This document shows, piece by piece, positions 1 through 11,782 of a DNA stretch of 64,000 bases. A model generated the notes under the pieces. It saw only the letters and a list, made by a program, of their open reading frames with translations. It had not been told where the DNA came from and did not search any database. This stretch comes from Ophioceras dolichostomum. Taxonomy: Eukaryota > Ascomycota > Sordariomycetes > Magnaporthales > Ophioceraceae. The DNA lies in assembly GCA_003049485.1 (NCBI GenBank), contig PYST01000162.1, positions 1 through 64,000 on the forward strand. Direction: 5' to 3'. The position numbers and the translations under genes are program-made. Every line of letters begins with the position of its first letter. Position 1 is the stretch's first letter.

Positions 1-1429
1 GTTGTAGAGCAATTGGGCCAGGAGTTGTGCGTATACGCGGAAAGTGCGCAGGGTAATCGTGTGCGCAGGGTAATCGTGGGTCACGTTAGTTCCTTTTATT
101 TTCTTCCAACCTTTCTTGTTCTTGTATTCGGGGCATATTCTCGGCGTTGCGAATATTTAATATTTTTCCCCCGCTCACCTCCGTTTCACAGTCCTTTAGT
201 CCATTTTCCTGTACTCGTTTGCTACCTACTTACTCCCTGAGTTTCAGGGTAAACCATCATGTTAATATTTGAGATACCAACTCTTTCTTCGAGATCTTCT
301 GCCCTTTCCCACACCAGTGACAATGTGCTTTTGAAAACACTCCTTCAAGAAGCCCTAGCACTCTGGGGACTTGCACGGCATGCAGGGACAGTCCTTGACC
401 TGGAGACATCCTCACGCGGTCGCTCAGCAAAACATTGATATTTTAACGGGACAGGCCTAACCATCACCTAGGCCCCAACCCTGACCACAGTCAGTGACGA
501 AATTAAGGTGAGGAGGTATTAAGGAGACAAAAACCGCTTTGTTGATCGCTCCTTTTCTCATGTGATAAATACTACCCCAGCGCAGTCCAGTCTGCTCAAG
601 CGCAGCCCAGTCCGGTTTTGTCGTGATGGCTTCAAAAAATCGCTGTTGTTTCGTTCACCGTTCTTCCTCCTCCTTGAGTTCCTTTGAGTCCCTCAACTGA
701 TCCTCCCTCTCTTCCTCTCCCTTCCTGCATCGAACGGAAATTGGTGCATGTAGGAAAGAAAACGAAAAAAGAAAAAGGAAATAGAAGCCTCCCAAGGTGC
801 ACTCATATCCGCCTGCCTCCCTCTTACTATTGATTCACTTTCCCTCCTGCACCTTACCATCCACTGGCTTATTGAATACTCCATGCATCATCATGTGATC
901 ATCATCCTCCCTATAGCAAGAAGGACTGCGGTGGGTGTTTGGATTAAGACGGAGAGAGATTAGAGTTGAGAAGACGAGAAGACACCCAAAAAAAAGTGAG
1001 AGTTGAAGGCATGCCGTAGGTCATACACGAAAGTACCTAAGTTAAAGCTAGAGAAGGCTTGAGGTGTTTTGCAGGCGCAACAATAACAACAACAACAACA
1101 ACGGCAGGGAGAGTAGTAGTAGTAGCAGTAATAGGCTGGTAGGTATATATCATTGAGCTCTCCATCGATCGACCCGAGCCAAGATTGAGAACATGGCAGC
1201 TAGCAGCAGCCAGAACAAACATACGTAGACAAACAAGCGGGATAAGAACGAGGAGAGTAGAGACAGCCCCGGAGCAAACCGCAAAGCAATAGGACTTTAG
1301 CTGAAATTGGCTGGTTCCGTGCACACATGAGACGTCCTTTGTTCATCCTCTTCTTTTTTCTTTTTGGGTTTCCATTTGCCGCATTGGCGAGCTCAACAAG
1401 GGTTGTTACAACAGCTCGCCGCCCAATCA
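1..1429. other. Left-edge intergenic region
   Basis: No supportable gene is seen. The short ORFs lack ATG starts or any recognisable sequence. An exact 17-bp tandem duplication lies at 44-60/61-77. The right-hand part (about 1000-1429) should include the 3' untranslated region of the minus-strand gene that ends at 1430. Pyrimidine-rich stretches occur around 640-720 and 1335-1375. Confidence 0.6.
44..77. repeat. 17-bp perfect tandem duplication
   Basis: The 17-mer starting GTGCGCAGGG occurs twice back to back with no mismatch. It lies outside any gene. Confidence 0.9.
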
Positions 1430-2805
1430 TCATTGGCGGCGGAACTGAGCGCTCGCACCGGGAGGCAGGGGCATGCCTCGTCCGTCGAACGGGCCTCCAC
1501 CAAATGGCGGGCCATTGGGTCCGCCTTGGAATTCAGCGAGCCCAGGAGGGGGCATCCCGAAAGGACCAGGGGGTCCCGGGGGTCCCGGGGGTCCCGGGTG
1601 TTGTATATGGCCGGGTGGGCCGCCAAAGAACCCCGGCGGAGGCTGCATCCTCAGCTGGGCGAGCACATTATCGGGAGGAAACATGGGCTGTCCCGGGTGC
1701 GGCGGGAAATTGGAAGGTGCGAACAAGGCGGGCATGCCGCGCTGCTGAGGCGGGCCGGGAGGGCCGCCTGGTCCACCTGGTCCGCCTGGTCCGCCTGGTC
1801 CGCCTGGTCCACCGGGACCGCCTTGGTTGAGAGGTCCGCCGCCCATGGCGCCAAGGAGGCCTGGCGGGGGAGCCATCATACCTCGTTGCTGAGGGAGAGG
1901 TGGCCCTTGACCACCGACGGAAGCCATGAAGGCCGGGTGCATCTGATGGTCCAGACCCGGAGGCGGGGGACGTTGGAGAATCTGCGTGGGCTGCGGAGGC
2001 TGCTGCTGCTGCTGAGGCGGCGGCGGTGGGCGCCCCATGTTCTCGGGCTGGTGGAACTGGTCATCAAAGATGCCTGGGGGACCTGGAGGGGGTCGCATCT
2101 GGCGTTGTTGCTGAGGCGGTCCGTTCCCGACCGGTAGTCCTCCGCCGGCGCGTTCACGCTGGAAATCCATCTCCCGCTCGGCCATCATGGGCAGGTTGGC
2201 CTGCTTTTGGGGTTGAGGCATCCTCATGAGAATCTCTTCGGTGCGTCGAGGTTCAGGCTCAGCACGGGCGCGTTGCATAAGCTTCATGAGAAACTCGGCC
2301 TGGCTGTTTCCGCCGTTGCCCTGACTGCCCATGTCCATGCGGCCGGCGTTGGCTCCCTGGCTGGGTGCATGGTGCCGCTGTTCAACCAAATCCTGGACCA
2401 TCTGGTCGGGACGAACCGACGGGGGTTGGCTTGGTGGCATTGGACGAGGCGCGATAATGTCCTGCATGGGTGCAGGAGGCCCCCGGCGTTCCCCTGAATA
2501 CTGCTGGAACATCTCTGGTGACACGACAGGTTGCTTCTGTCGCGCATCTTGCATCAACTGCTGCATTTGTTGTTGGTGCAGTTGTTGCGGCTGTTGCTGC
2601 TGGTAGATCATCTGCGGAGGCTGTTGCTGTTGCGGTTGTTGCTGCTGTGCTTGATGTGGCAGCTGTTGCTGCTGGCGGCTGAGCTGCTGCGGTGGTGCAG
2701 GAGGCCCACTGAGCTGCTGCAACTGTTGAAGTTGTTGCAACTGTTGCAACTGCAGCATTTGATGGGACGGCTGGGACTGAGGCTGTTGCCGCGGTTGTTG
2801 TTGTG

Positions 2806-2857
<52 letters not shown>

Positions 2858-4900
2858 AGGATGCTGTTGCAGAGGTTGCTGCTGCAGAGGCTGCTGCTGC
2901 AGAGGTTGTTGCTGCAGAGGCTGCTGCTGCAGAGGCTGCTGCTGCAGAGGCTGCTGCTGCGGCTGCGCTTGGGTTTGTGGTGGCGGCGGTTGCTGTTGCA
3001 GCTGTGGTTGCGCCTGTTGTTGCTGCTGTTGCGGATGCTGATGCGATGGTGTCTGGGACTGCGCGGGTGCGTGGTCTGGGAACGGTCCCGCACTGGGGGG
3101 GGATGGGCCACTCGGACTGTGTAGGGGAATTTGCCGTTGCAGCTTGAGCAGGAGCGCCTGGAACGCCTCCTTCTCGGCGGCAGCATCGGCTTGTGGCATA
3201 GGCAAGCCGGCTCCGTTGGGAGGGACCGAAGACGCACCGCTGGTAACGCTCGGCTGGGAGGCGCCAAACCCAGGAGCACCAGCGCCGGCAAACGTAGCAC
3301 TGCTGGCGGCACTTGCGGGTTGAGCAGCCGGCGCCGCGGTCTGACGCCGAGCATCTTCCTGAGACGAGAAGAACGACGTGAACCTCGACGATTTGGCAGG
3401 TTTCGAAGCCAGGGTTGCGCTGTCCAGTTTCCCATCGCTGTCGGTGGGGCTGCCCCCTAGTGCTTTGGCCGCCGTGAAGTTCAAGAAGAACTTATCCGGG
3501 CCGTTCTCCACGGCGGGCGCCGACTCAGCCTTGACTTTGTCCGGGAGAGGGGCGGTAGGAGAGGGTTCTGCTTGGGCAACTGTATTGGTCTCCGTCTTTT
3601 TGGAAAGACCGCCAACTCCCTTGCTGGCCTTCATGCTTTCCATAAATTTCTTGAATTCTTCCTCTGTATGCCCTGTGGCCCTGTCCCCTGCTGGCTCATC
3701 AAGCCATTCCGGGTCTCGCTCCACCCGCTGGTCACGGTCCCGATCGAACCGACGCTCGTGGTATCTGTCAGAATTGCGGTCTCGGACGTGATCATCCGGG
3801 TCACGGTCCCGCCAGCTCTTGGCGCGGTCAATTCGCTCGCGATTGGCCTGTCTGTCACGGTCGCGCTCCCGATCACGGTCTCGATCTCGATCTCGGTCCC
3901 GATCCCGATCCCGATCCCGGTCGCGGTCGCGGTCTTCGAGGCTGTCCTTGAACCAGGGCTCCGACTTGCCCCGTGTGAGGCCGTTCCGTCGCAGGGGTTC
4001 GCCGTCGTCGGCGCCATCTTTGTCTCTGGCGTGGGTGTCGAAGGTCCGGCGCGGGCGGTCTCTGCCAAAGTCCGAATCGTCCTTCTCGCGCGGCTTGCGG
4101 TCGTCTCGGGCCTGTTCGGAGCGGAACCCCCGACTGTGGAATCGCTCAGCGCCGTCGTGGCCAAAGCTTTTCCGAGGCTTCACCATGCTCCAGCCGTCGC
4201 TGTCCGTATCGCCGTCGCCGCGCCGGCGAAAGCTGTTCCTCCCGTCTCGTAACCGATCGCTCTCAGCCGCTTCCCCGGCACGCGAACGAAAGTTGAACCG
4301 ATCTCGGGGCTCCTGGTCCCGGAAGACCTTGTCATTATCGCTCGGCTTGGTGACATTGCTGGTACTGCTGCCGCTAGCGATGCTGTTGTTGCGGGCGGTC
4401 GCCGACGCAAAGGCGGTTCGCGGGGGGCCGAGGATAATGTCTTCAGGATCTAATCCAATGTGACAGGGGTTGGGGTAAGCACGGGTGATGCCTTAAAAGC
4501 TGAGGTGTGTGGCGACCATGAAGCTGGTCGCGTGAGCGCTACTTACTGGCGCTATTGCGCGACGTGTGTCGGTCGGCACCTGGCCGGCGATTGGTCTGGT
4601 CGAGCAGAGGCGTCTCGTGGGCCTTGGATCGATCCGTGGTAGACTTGTTTTGGTTTCGAAATGTTTCCGGCGGAGGGCTAGGCAAAGAGGTGGTAAGAGG
4701 GACATGTTAGCGCTGAGCAAGATTGACCGAGTCACAAGCAAGAAGCAAGCTGTCAGAGGTGAGCCACCGAGTACGAGACCCTAGGCCAGGCACAAAACTC
4801 ACCCCATCCACTCCTCGGCTGGCGAGAGGCCTGCGGGCTTCACACATAGCGGCGACGAGCGGAGATGTAAAAGCGTCTCCTGGGTGTAGCGGGTGGCCAT
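1430..4900 (-). CDS. RD- and Q-rich protein with N-terminal eIF4E-binding motif (4E-T/Eap1-like translational regulator)
   Basis: Three exons fit in phase: 4803-4900 (98 nt), 4547-4677 (131 nt) and 1430-4449, giving 1082 residues. Donors are GTGAGT and GTAAGT; acceptors are TAG. Residues 5-11 (Y-TQET-LL) match YxxxxL-phi, the motif by which eIF4E-binding proteins dock on cap-binding eIF4E. A conserved-looking segment PEDIILGPPRTAF starts exon 3. Then come an Arg-Asp dipeptide tract (about 250-290), a long glutamine-rich region (about 540-725) with a QQQPL repeat, and a Pro/Gly-rich tail with GGP repeats (about 960 on). No folded catalytic domain is visible, so it is probably a disordered cytoplasmic regulator of translation or mRNA decay. 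The ATG lies just upstream of the motif in a 32-codon first exon. Known from the family: such proteins compete with eIF4G. The functional call is inference from the motif plus overall layout. Confidence 0.7.
1752..1815. repeat. 9-nt repeat coding for (GGP)n
   Basis: Consecutive 9-base units in the minus-strand ORF give a collagen-like Gly-Gly-Pro run near the C terminus of the eIF4E-binding-like protein. A second set of GGTCCCGGG units lies at about 1569-1600. Confidence 0.85.
2792..2860. repeat. CAG/CAA microsatellite (polyglutamine)
   Basis: An almost pure CTG tract on the plus strand reads as CAG codons with a few CAA on the minus coding strand. It sits within the Q-rich region of the eIF4E-binding-like protein. 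Confidence 0.9.
2868..2962. repeat. 15-nt coding minisatellite (QQQPL)
   Basis: About six to seven near-identical 15-base units (GCAGAGGYTGYTGCT on the plus strand) keep the frame and encode repeated Gln-Gln-Gln-Pro-Leu. The only differences between units are synonymous T/C changes. Confidence 0.9.
3856..3933. repeat. 6-nt repeat coding for (RD)n
   Basis: Degenerate hexamers (CGGTCN, CGATCN on the plus strand) encode alternating Arg-Asp in the eIF4E-binding-like protein. Such RD tracts are known in RNA-associated proteins. Confidence 0.85.
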
Positions 4901-6183
4901 AATCTAGGCCGGGGTGCAACATGCGACGTGGAGCAAGCAAGCGACTGGCAGTGCGGATGATGGGCTCTGCTGTCTGATGTCTGTTGTCGGATGTCGGGTG
5001 TCTGGTATTGGTTTGTGGGTTTTGTGTACGTTGTCGGGAGCAAGCAGCGCGCAGAGAGGGGACGAGCGGAAGGGGTATCCAAAGAGATGGATCAGCGAGG
5101 TCGTCGGAAAGGTTGGGCAAGCCGCTGTGGCATGCGGGTGCTAATTTGGGGTTCGGGGAAGCAAGCAACTCGGTCACAATTGCACGATGGCTCTCCTCGC
5201 TCGAGGCTCGAGGCTGCGTGCCAAGACTCAGACTCGACAGGTAAGAGGTGAGGTAGGCGGGTAAGGTAGGTAGAGAGGAATAGATAATGGTTTGAGAAAT
5301 CAAGAGCCAGAGGTGGTAGACGCATGCAAAGGAAGACAGGTTCCGGGCTGGAAAAAGATGAGTTAGAGGGGGAAAAAATAATAATCGGAAAAGCTGGATG
5401 TCCGCGATAGCGGACCTTGGTTTCGAGGAGTTGGCAGTTGAGGGTTGAAAGAGATGGGAGGATCAAGATGTTGTTGTGGACAGTCGTTGCGGTGATGCTG
5501 TTCTGGCTGGAGTCGCAAGTTGAGTTGACGGCGAAAGAGCTCACGGTGAGTTGAGGTCAGGCAGTCATGCTGTCAGGCAGGGTCCAGTTCAGGTGGTCTG
5601 TGGTCGGGGCTTTCGAAGCGACGAGACGTGTGCACTGAGCGCGAGGAGAGAACATGGCAGCCCACTACAGTTTATTGTGTTTTGTGGCGGCGGCGAAAAG
5701 GTGTGGATGGATTTTAGTGGGCAGCTGGAGGCGCAGAATGGTGCATGCACGTACCACATCATCCACATCACCTATCACCTGGGCTTTGCTGCATTAGGCT
5801 TGCCGCACTCCACTGGGGCTGCTTTCCCTTCTCGACACCTCACCCCTTGAGACAACTTGGAGCTCTGCTCTCACACACAGGAGGTATCGATGTCTTATGG
5901 TCACCGCTGCGAGTTTGAAAGCGCCCGTGCCCCAGACAGACCCACGCCAAGCCAATTTTCCCTCTATCAGATCTCATCGTTTTGTCCAAATAGTTGGCCA
6001 ATGAATTTGACTGGAAGGCTGTCTTGAGGACTCGAGGGAGGGGAATTGGTGAGGGATTCACAGGGGATTCGATGGTTGCTGGGCGGATGAGGGGTACATT
6101 ACATAGGTCATGAGTCTTCAGTTCAACATCGTCATTTCCAGCAAACTACCTAAGCTTACTCTTTTTCTCCTTTGCTCTTTTAC
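4901..6183. other. 5' region of the eIF4E-binding-like gene and 3' end of URB1
   Basis: The two flanking minus-strand genes are in tandem. The stretch should contain the 3' UTR of URB1 and the promoter and leader of the downstream gene. Several small ORFs exist on both strands but none looks protein-like. TAGGTA-type words occur at 5240-5274. Confidence 0.6.
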
Positions 6184-9100
6184 TCACATTTCCTGCCCCG
6201 AGTCACTGAAAACCATCCCGACGCCGTTTCTGCTCCATTCCTCAATGCGCTTCTGGTCGCAAGTCTCCCAAATCCTCCTCTGCAGTGCCTTGAGCAACTC
6301 CCACTCTGAGTGTGACTGCGAGGAAGACGAGACAAGCATTGAAGAAGTGGCGGGATGACACAACTGCTGCGCAGCCTGCATCTCAAGCCAGCTGATGGCG
6401 CCGAACCTCGTGACTAGCGTGTTGCTCCCGCCCTCGATACATGTGGTCCGGTAAATGATACGCAACAGCATCATCCGCAGAGGCGACCGCATGTAGCCGT
6501 TGCTGGCAAGCGAGAATATCCTCTCGTAGACCCTGCGGTCGTGGAAGAGAGCGACGTCGGCCGGCGTACGCAGGCTGTCGAGGAGATACCCGAGAAGCCA
6601 AGACAGAGACGAGTAGTACGAATCGTCGCGGCTCGGTTCCTCGAGAAGGATATCGTGCACCAGCGGGAGCTTGTCGAGGCTCCAGACGGGTCCGCGCGTC
6701 AGGAACGAGTTGACCTTGTCGTATAGGCAGTGCAGTGGGGTTTTCAGCACATCCAGCGCGTTCCGGGAGAAGGCTACGATGTGGCCCGGCACTGGCTCTC
6801 TGTTCATGGCGCCGCCTGTCCTTGCGGACTCGGCAAGCTCTGAGAGGAGCAGCCAAATCTGATCCTTCTCCTCGTATGAAGACTCCTTAATCTTTGCCGC
6901 CATCTTGAGGATGTTTGTTAATGCCTCTTTTCTGATGCTGATATGCGGAGACGAAAGTAACATAATTAACGAGCCTGCGAACCCTTCCTCGACGAGATCA
7001 TCGACGCTCTTCGAGTTCCACTTCAGAAGCGCAGAGTTGTCCAGCTCTGGCAACTTGGAATATGTGGCTAGGTCGCCCAAAGCCTCTTCGGGGGTTTTAG
7101 GGGCTTCAGGGGCTAGCACGGTAGCTGCTGCTAGCTGACTTGTCTGTGGCGGTCTTGAATCCACCAGTGCCGGGGTTGTCTTCTTCGTGGAAACGATAAG
7201 GCGTATCTTGTCGGAGACAAAAGGCGTTGCACCTGCTTTGTCCAAGATGGCACTGAATATGGCCTCGGCTTCGTTTCCGACCTTCGAGGCGGCGGCAACG
7301 TAGACTGAGACAAATTTCCTTGCCACGGCAACGAATTCCGGCCGTCCAGCACTCTGAAGGAATGGCAATTGCTCTACCATCGCCATTAATAGCGGGCCCA
7401 TTGCAGTGGCCGAGGACTGGTACTCTTCTTCGGCTATGGCAAGATATCTAGCCGGCGTAGTGGAGCATCGATGTAAACAGTTGTCCAAAAAGGCCCAGAA
7501 TTCTGGCTCCAAGTCGACGTTTACTTGGTCGCCGTGCAGAATCCTGAGACACTGGTTGAATAGATTCAGGGTGAAGCCTTCGGATGACGGAAGGAAGATC
7601 TCCTGCTCTGTCGCCACAAAGTCCAGGACTTCCTCCAGAGGTTCTAGGGCAAGTCCCTCGGGTGCATTCGCGTACAGTTTCAGGAGTGCGGTAAAGGGCG
7701 ACAAGGAGAGCTCCTCTGCTTTCGAGAACCACCGCATTCCATGTGATGCGCGGGCAACATCGAGTAGGTTTTCTAGCTCGATCAGCATGATGCATCGATC
7801 CTGCTGCGATGACTGGCCGAAATCTTGGTTGTCGAGCCGCTTTATAGCGTTGACGAGGAACGGCGAGACGTCCCACTTGCCAAGAAGGGCATGTTGAGGG
7901 ATGACGAGGTAGCAGAGCCGCAATAGCCGGCTCGCCGCTTCTCTCGAGAGAAAGTCCTCGGCTGGAATCCCTCGGAACGCCGCTACCACGAGCATCATCC
8001 CGGGACACCGTTGGCAGAACTCGTCCGTAAGCCTCCTCGCCGCGTCAGACCACAGCGGGCCAGAGACTCTGGCCGCCTCCCGCATCATATCCAAAGCCGT
8101 TTCCAGCTTCTGGAGCGCGATGACCAGCAGGCGTATGGCAAAGAAGGTGACAAGCTTTGAGTCATGAGAGAGGCAACGGGCTAAGGCCCTCTGATTCAGT
8201 GGTGCGGGAAGGATGTTCTCCAGGACGACTGAAACCGGCGGCGGTACGGCGGCCCATCTGGCATCGTTTCCGAAGAACTGAGGCAAAGGAAGCTGCACTG
8301 TGCTAAAGAGCAGAGCCGCGTATCCTATCCAGGTCGCCGAGAGTTTGGGTTCGAATGTGAAGGCTTTCGGGCTCAGAAAATAGGGCGCGACAAGCTCAGG
8401 AGCAGCGCGGAAGATCTCGATGATGAGCTCGCTCTGTTTTGTGCTCGTCCATGGCCGGAGGTTCTGGAGCAACTCAGAAAGTGCAGCATTGTGAACTGGC
8501 ACTTCCTCCTTGAACTTGTCCATCCAAACGATGCGGTCTAGACTGACGTCTGAGCTGGTGCCTTGCAGTGCATGGGAAGTGACAATGGGTCCACTGTCAG
8601 AGCTTGGACTGGTTCCCTGTGGATAGAATCCGAGCTCGCGCCGTAGAACACCCCGATCGGGGGATGTGCATGCAGCCATGAGAAAATCGTGAATTGCATC
8701 CTCGACCTGCCTTGAAGCCTGGTCATCATCACCCGAAGAAGGCCGGCTTGGAGTCGAGTAGAGCTGGGAGAAGCGGGCCAAAGTAGTTGAGTTTAGGAGC
8801 TTGCCCTTCGCATCTCGCGGAAGCTTCTTGTCCATGAGAACGTGACTCTTCAGACAATCCAGGATCTCAAGAACCAGATATGGCGGGTCCTCTTTGATAG
8901 AGCTCATCAGAGCTGGGATGATGTCTCGCTCAAACAGCAGCTCACGCTTCGCCTCCCAGTGCAGAAAGCTCAGCAGTCCGAGGAAGAGCCGGACGGCGTT
9001 AGTCCGCGGCGATGCTCTCTTAGGATCCTCGACTCCTTCGCCGAGGTGCTTGAGTCTCATATTTCTTGACAAGAAGTGGAGGGTATGTTTCCTTGCGCGG

Positions 9101-9774
9101 AAGAATGCCCTGGCTAGGGCGCCGCCATCAAAGCACGCGGCTTCCCGCACCAGTCGCAGTGTAGGGGAAATGACGAAGGCCTTGCCCCTCTCCGCTGACA
9201 GATTGCGTGCTAGAAGCTCTAGTCGGGGTGTCTGCAGAAGTGTGCGGCAGAGACCGAGGGCCTGCGGCCAGAGGTCTGGCTCATGCGTGAGAACCTTCAG
9301 GAGGAGAGCAAGCACAACAGGAACGGCCGAGAGGAGCTCATCGCTGTTAACCTGGGCAGCAAAGCTCCATGTCTCCATGACATCCGGGAGATAGACTTGT
9401 TCAGAGTCATCTCCTGCATCGTCACCATTGACCCTGGAGACAGACGAGAGCAGGTACTGGGTTAGAACCTCCAGTTTTCCCGTGTCTTTCGTTGTGCTTG
9501 AGTTCAACTCGTCTAGGAGGACCTTGAACGATTGTAGACCTGTCCGGGGATATTAGCAAAGCAAGAGAAGACGTAAAACAATATGGCGGGTGGGTAGATA
9601 TGAGCAGAGTGTAGTACCGTGTCTCGCCTTCGACAGATCCTGATCGAAGGTCAGGAGCTGGCGCAGGTGTCTGCTGGAGTGAATCTCCTCAGAGGTCGGC
9701 GCCTCGTGTACAGTCTTCTGCCGTTTCCGGGGGTTGAGGCCCGGAGGACCTCCACGGGATGACCGTTTCCCCAT
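6184..9774 (-). CDS. urb1: Nucleolar pre-ribosomal-associated protein 1 (Urb1/Npa1)
   Basis: Two exons, 9618-9774 and 6184-9539, join in phase (GTACTA donor, CAG acceptor, 78-nt intron) to give 1170 residues. The start is the ATG at 9774 (MGKRSSRGG); the TTG two codons upstream is not a eukaryotic start. The N terminus is basic (KRSSRGG, NPRKRQK), as expected for a nucleolar protein. The body is all-helical HEAT-like sequence. The N-terminal third matches the Npa1 domain layout (LEVLTQYLLSS, later FFRARKHTLHFLSRNMRL), and the C-terminal part (around MRSPLRMMLLRIIYRTTCIEG) resembles the Urb1 C-terminal domain. Urb1 is required for early 60S subunit assembly in the nucleolus. It shares a 419-bp upstream region with DIB1. 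The family call comes from sequence character I recognise, not from a search. Confidence 0.85.
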
Positions 9775-10193
9775 GGCCAAGAAGCAGGAAACACCCCTGC
9801 ACTCAGCTGCCCCTTTCCTACTTGAAGTATCTCTCTTTGCAACTCTGCTTCACCATCTCCATCCGAAATTTTGGGTGGGTTGGAAGGTATTGCCGCTTGT
9901 CACCGCCAAACCCCAGGAATAAAGCAAAGCCTTGGTGCACGGACCCACGAAAGACTCGCCCCCACACCTGTGTGCCTAAACTGGCATATCACGAGACGCC
10001 TGGCAGGCTAAAAGGAGTCATTAACTTCCATTAACTTACTTGTTGTTTTTCTTTCCATCGATTCCATTTATCACCACGCCTAATCCCCAGACCGCAAGAC
10101 CCCCCAAGTCAACAAGACAACGGCGTTCCCCCGATTCAACAACCGAAACCCAGAACACACAGGCGAAAGCGAAGGGAAGACTAGCAGCCTACC
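9775..10193. promoter_or_regulatory. Bidirectional promoter of urb1 and dib1
   Basis: Only 419 bp separate the two divergent start codons, so core promoters and both leaders must lie here. T-rich (10040-10055) and CA-rich stretches precede the dib1 ATG. No clear TATA box is seen. Confidence 0.7.
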
Positions 10194-10798
10194 ATGGGCT
10201 CCGTCGTGCTACCCCACCTCAACACAGCCTGGCACGTCGACCAGGCGATTCTCTCAGAGGATGAGCGCCTCGTGGTCATCCGCTTCGGACGCGATGGCGA
10301 CCCGGACTGCATGAAGATGGACGAGGTGCTGTTCAAGATCGCGGACAAGGTCAAGAACTTCGCCGTCGTTTACCTTTGCGACATCGACCAGGTTCCAGAC
10401 TTCAACCAAATGTACGTCTTGCTGCCCCTCGCCACATCCCCTCCCCCCAGAAACAAATGCCTGCTAACTGCTTCGCGTGACCGAGGCAGGTACGAGCTCT
10501 ACGATCCGATGACCGTCATGTTCTTTTTCCGCAACAAACACATCATGTGCGACTTCGGGACAGGAAACAACAACAAATTGACTTTGGTTGTACGTATCCC
10601 CTCTGCTATTTTCGGCTATCATACATAGAATCCTCTAGGTGTGGACAGCCCACTAACGTATCATACTTTTCGCATCACAAACAGCTCGAGGAGAAGCAAG
10701 AACTCATCGATATCATCGAGACAATCTACCGCGGCGCGAAGAAGGGACGCGGTCTGGTGGTCAGCCCCAAGGACTACTCGACCCGATACCGGTACTAG
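10194..10798 (+). CDS. dib1: U4/U6.U5 tri-snRNP thioredoxin-like protein Dib1/Dim1 (TXNL4A)
   Basis: Three exons, 10194-10411, 10490-10589 and 10685-10798, give 143 residues, close to the family's very constant length. Diagnostic stretches are visible: LPHLNTAWHVDQAILSE at the N terminus, RLVVIRFGRDGDPDCMKMDE, FAVVYLCDIDQVPDFNQMYE, and the C-terminal AKKGRGLVVSPKDYSTRYRY. The protein has a thioredoxin fold without the redox CxxC and sits in the U5 part of the tri-snRNP, where it keeps the spliceosome inactive before activation. Intron 1 (10412-10489) has a CTAAC branch-like site, is exactly 78 nt long and contains no stop in frame, so its retention would insert 26 residues. Head-to-head with urb1. 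Confidence 0.97.
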
Positions 10799-11782
10799 CT
10801 GTAGCTAGTGCGTCTTCTTGCACTTCGATACGTACGATATCGACACGCTCTCGCCCGCACCATCCACGCGACACCGTTCTACACCCAGGGTCTGCCTGCG
10901 CCATGCGCGGGCAAGCCAAGCTCAGTATCACCTCGGATTCTTTCGATTAGGGTTTTCAGATGAGGGCAGTATGTCGTCATCACTACCATTGTGTTGGTGT
11001 TTCGGAGCAACGGACAATGCCGCCTGCACGAGGACCGCTACTACGCCGATGGGTGTTTTTAGTCGAGGGACATCGCGGACGGCGGCACAGAGATGTGCTC
11101 TTCATGAGAAAGATTAGACAAGGGTTTTCACTCAGGGTTCGTTCTATGACTACTAATTCCAAGATCTGGGGTTGCTATATTACAAAATGATGGCTAATGC
11201 GTTTTGCAGACTCTGAGGAGAAACCACGGTGCCTGGCGCCGTCGGGCGTCAACTTCTCAGTTCTGCGCCTCGCCGACTCTCGAGATGATTCCCAGTGAAT
11301 ACCGATGATGGTGTACCGTTGCGGACGACCTGCCCCTTGTTGGGTAGCTATGCAGCGAGTGGCTGGGCAAGCTCACGCGCAGGTTTCGAGCTATCACAAC
11401 ATAGGTTCGGGCTAATCGAGTGACGAAGCCGCTATGTGGTGACCAATTTTGGCACCGCTGGATGCCCCAGTGCTTGCGCGGCATGATCCCAGCGCGTCAC
11501 CGTTGTGACTCCGGTGGACGGCTCTGGTTGCCGCTGTGACAAGTGTCACAACAAATAATCCTACTTAATACCCCCCTCCGCGAAAGCGGATGATGAAAGA
11601 AAAAATAGCCATGACGTCATTAATCGTTACTTAGGGGCGAATATGCGCGCACGTCGAATGTGCGTGCATGATGCACACTGAGTGTGGCTGACCCGGTAGC
11701 CCCTAGTCGAGCTATCTCCCTTTCGCACACCTCTTTGTTTCCCCTTTCGCCCTGTCACTGAATAACCCGGTCCCTAGAAAGG
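10799..11782. other. Convergent intergenic region (dib1 and secreted-protein gene)
   Basis: Both neighbours end here, so the stretch holds two 3' UTRs. No gene or RNA signature was recognised. Confidence 0.6.

Noticed and set aside
2531..3124. Plus-strand leucine-rich ORF opposite the Q-rich region
   Set aside because: It is the antisense reading of CAG repeats (CTG codons) in the eIF4E-binding-like gene.
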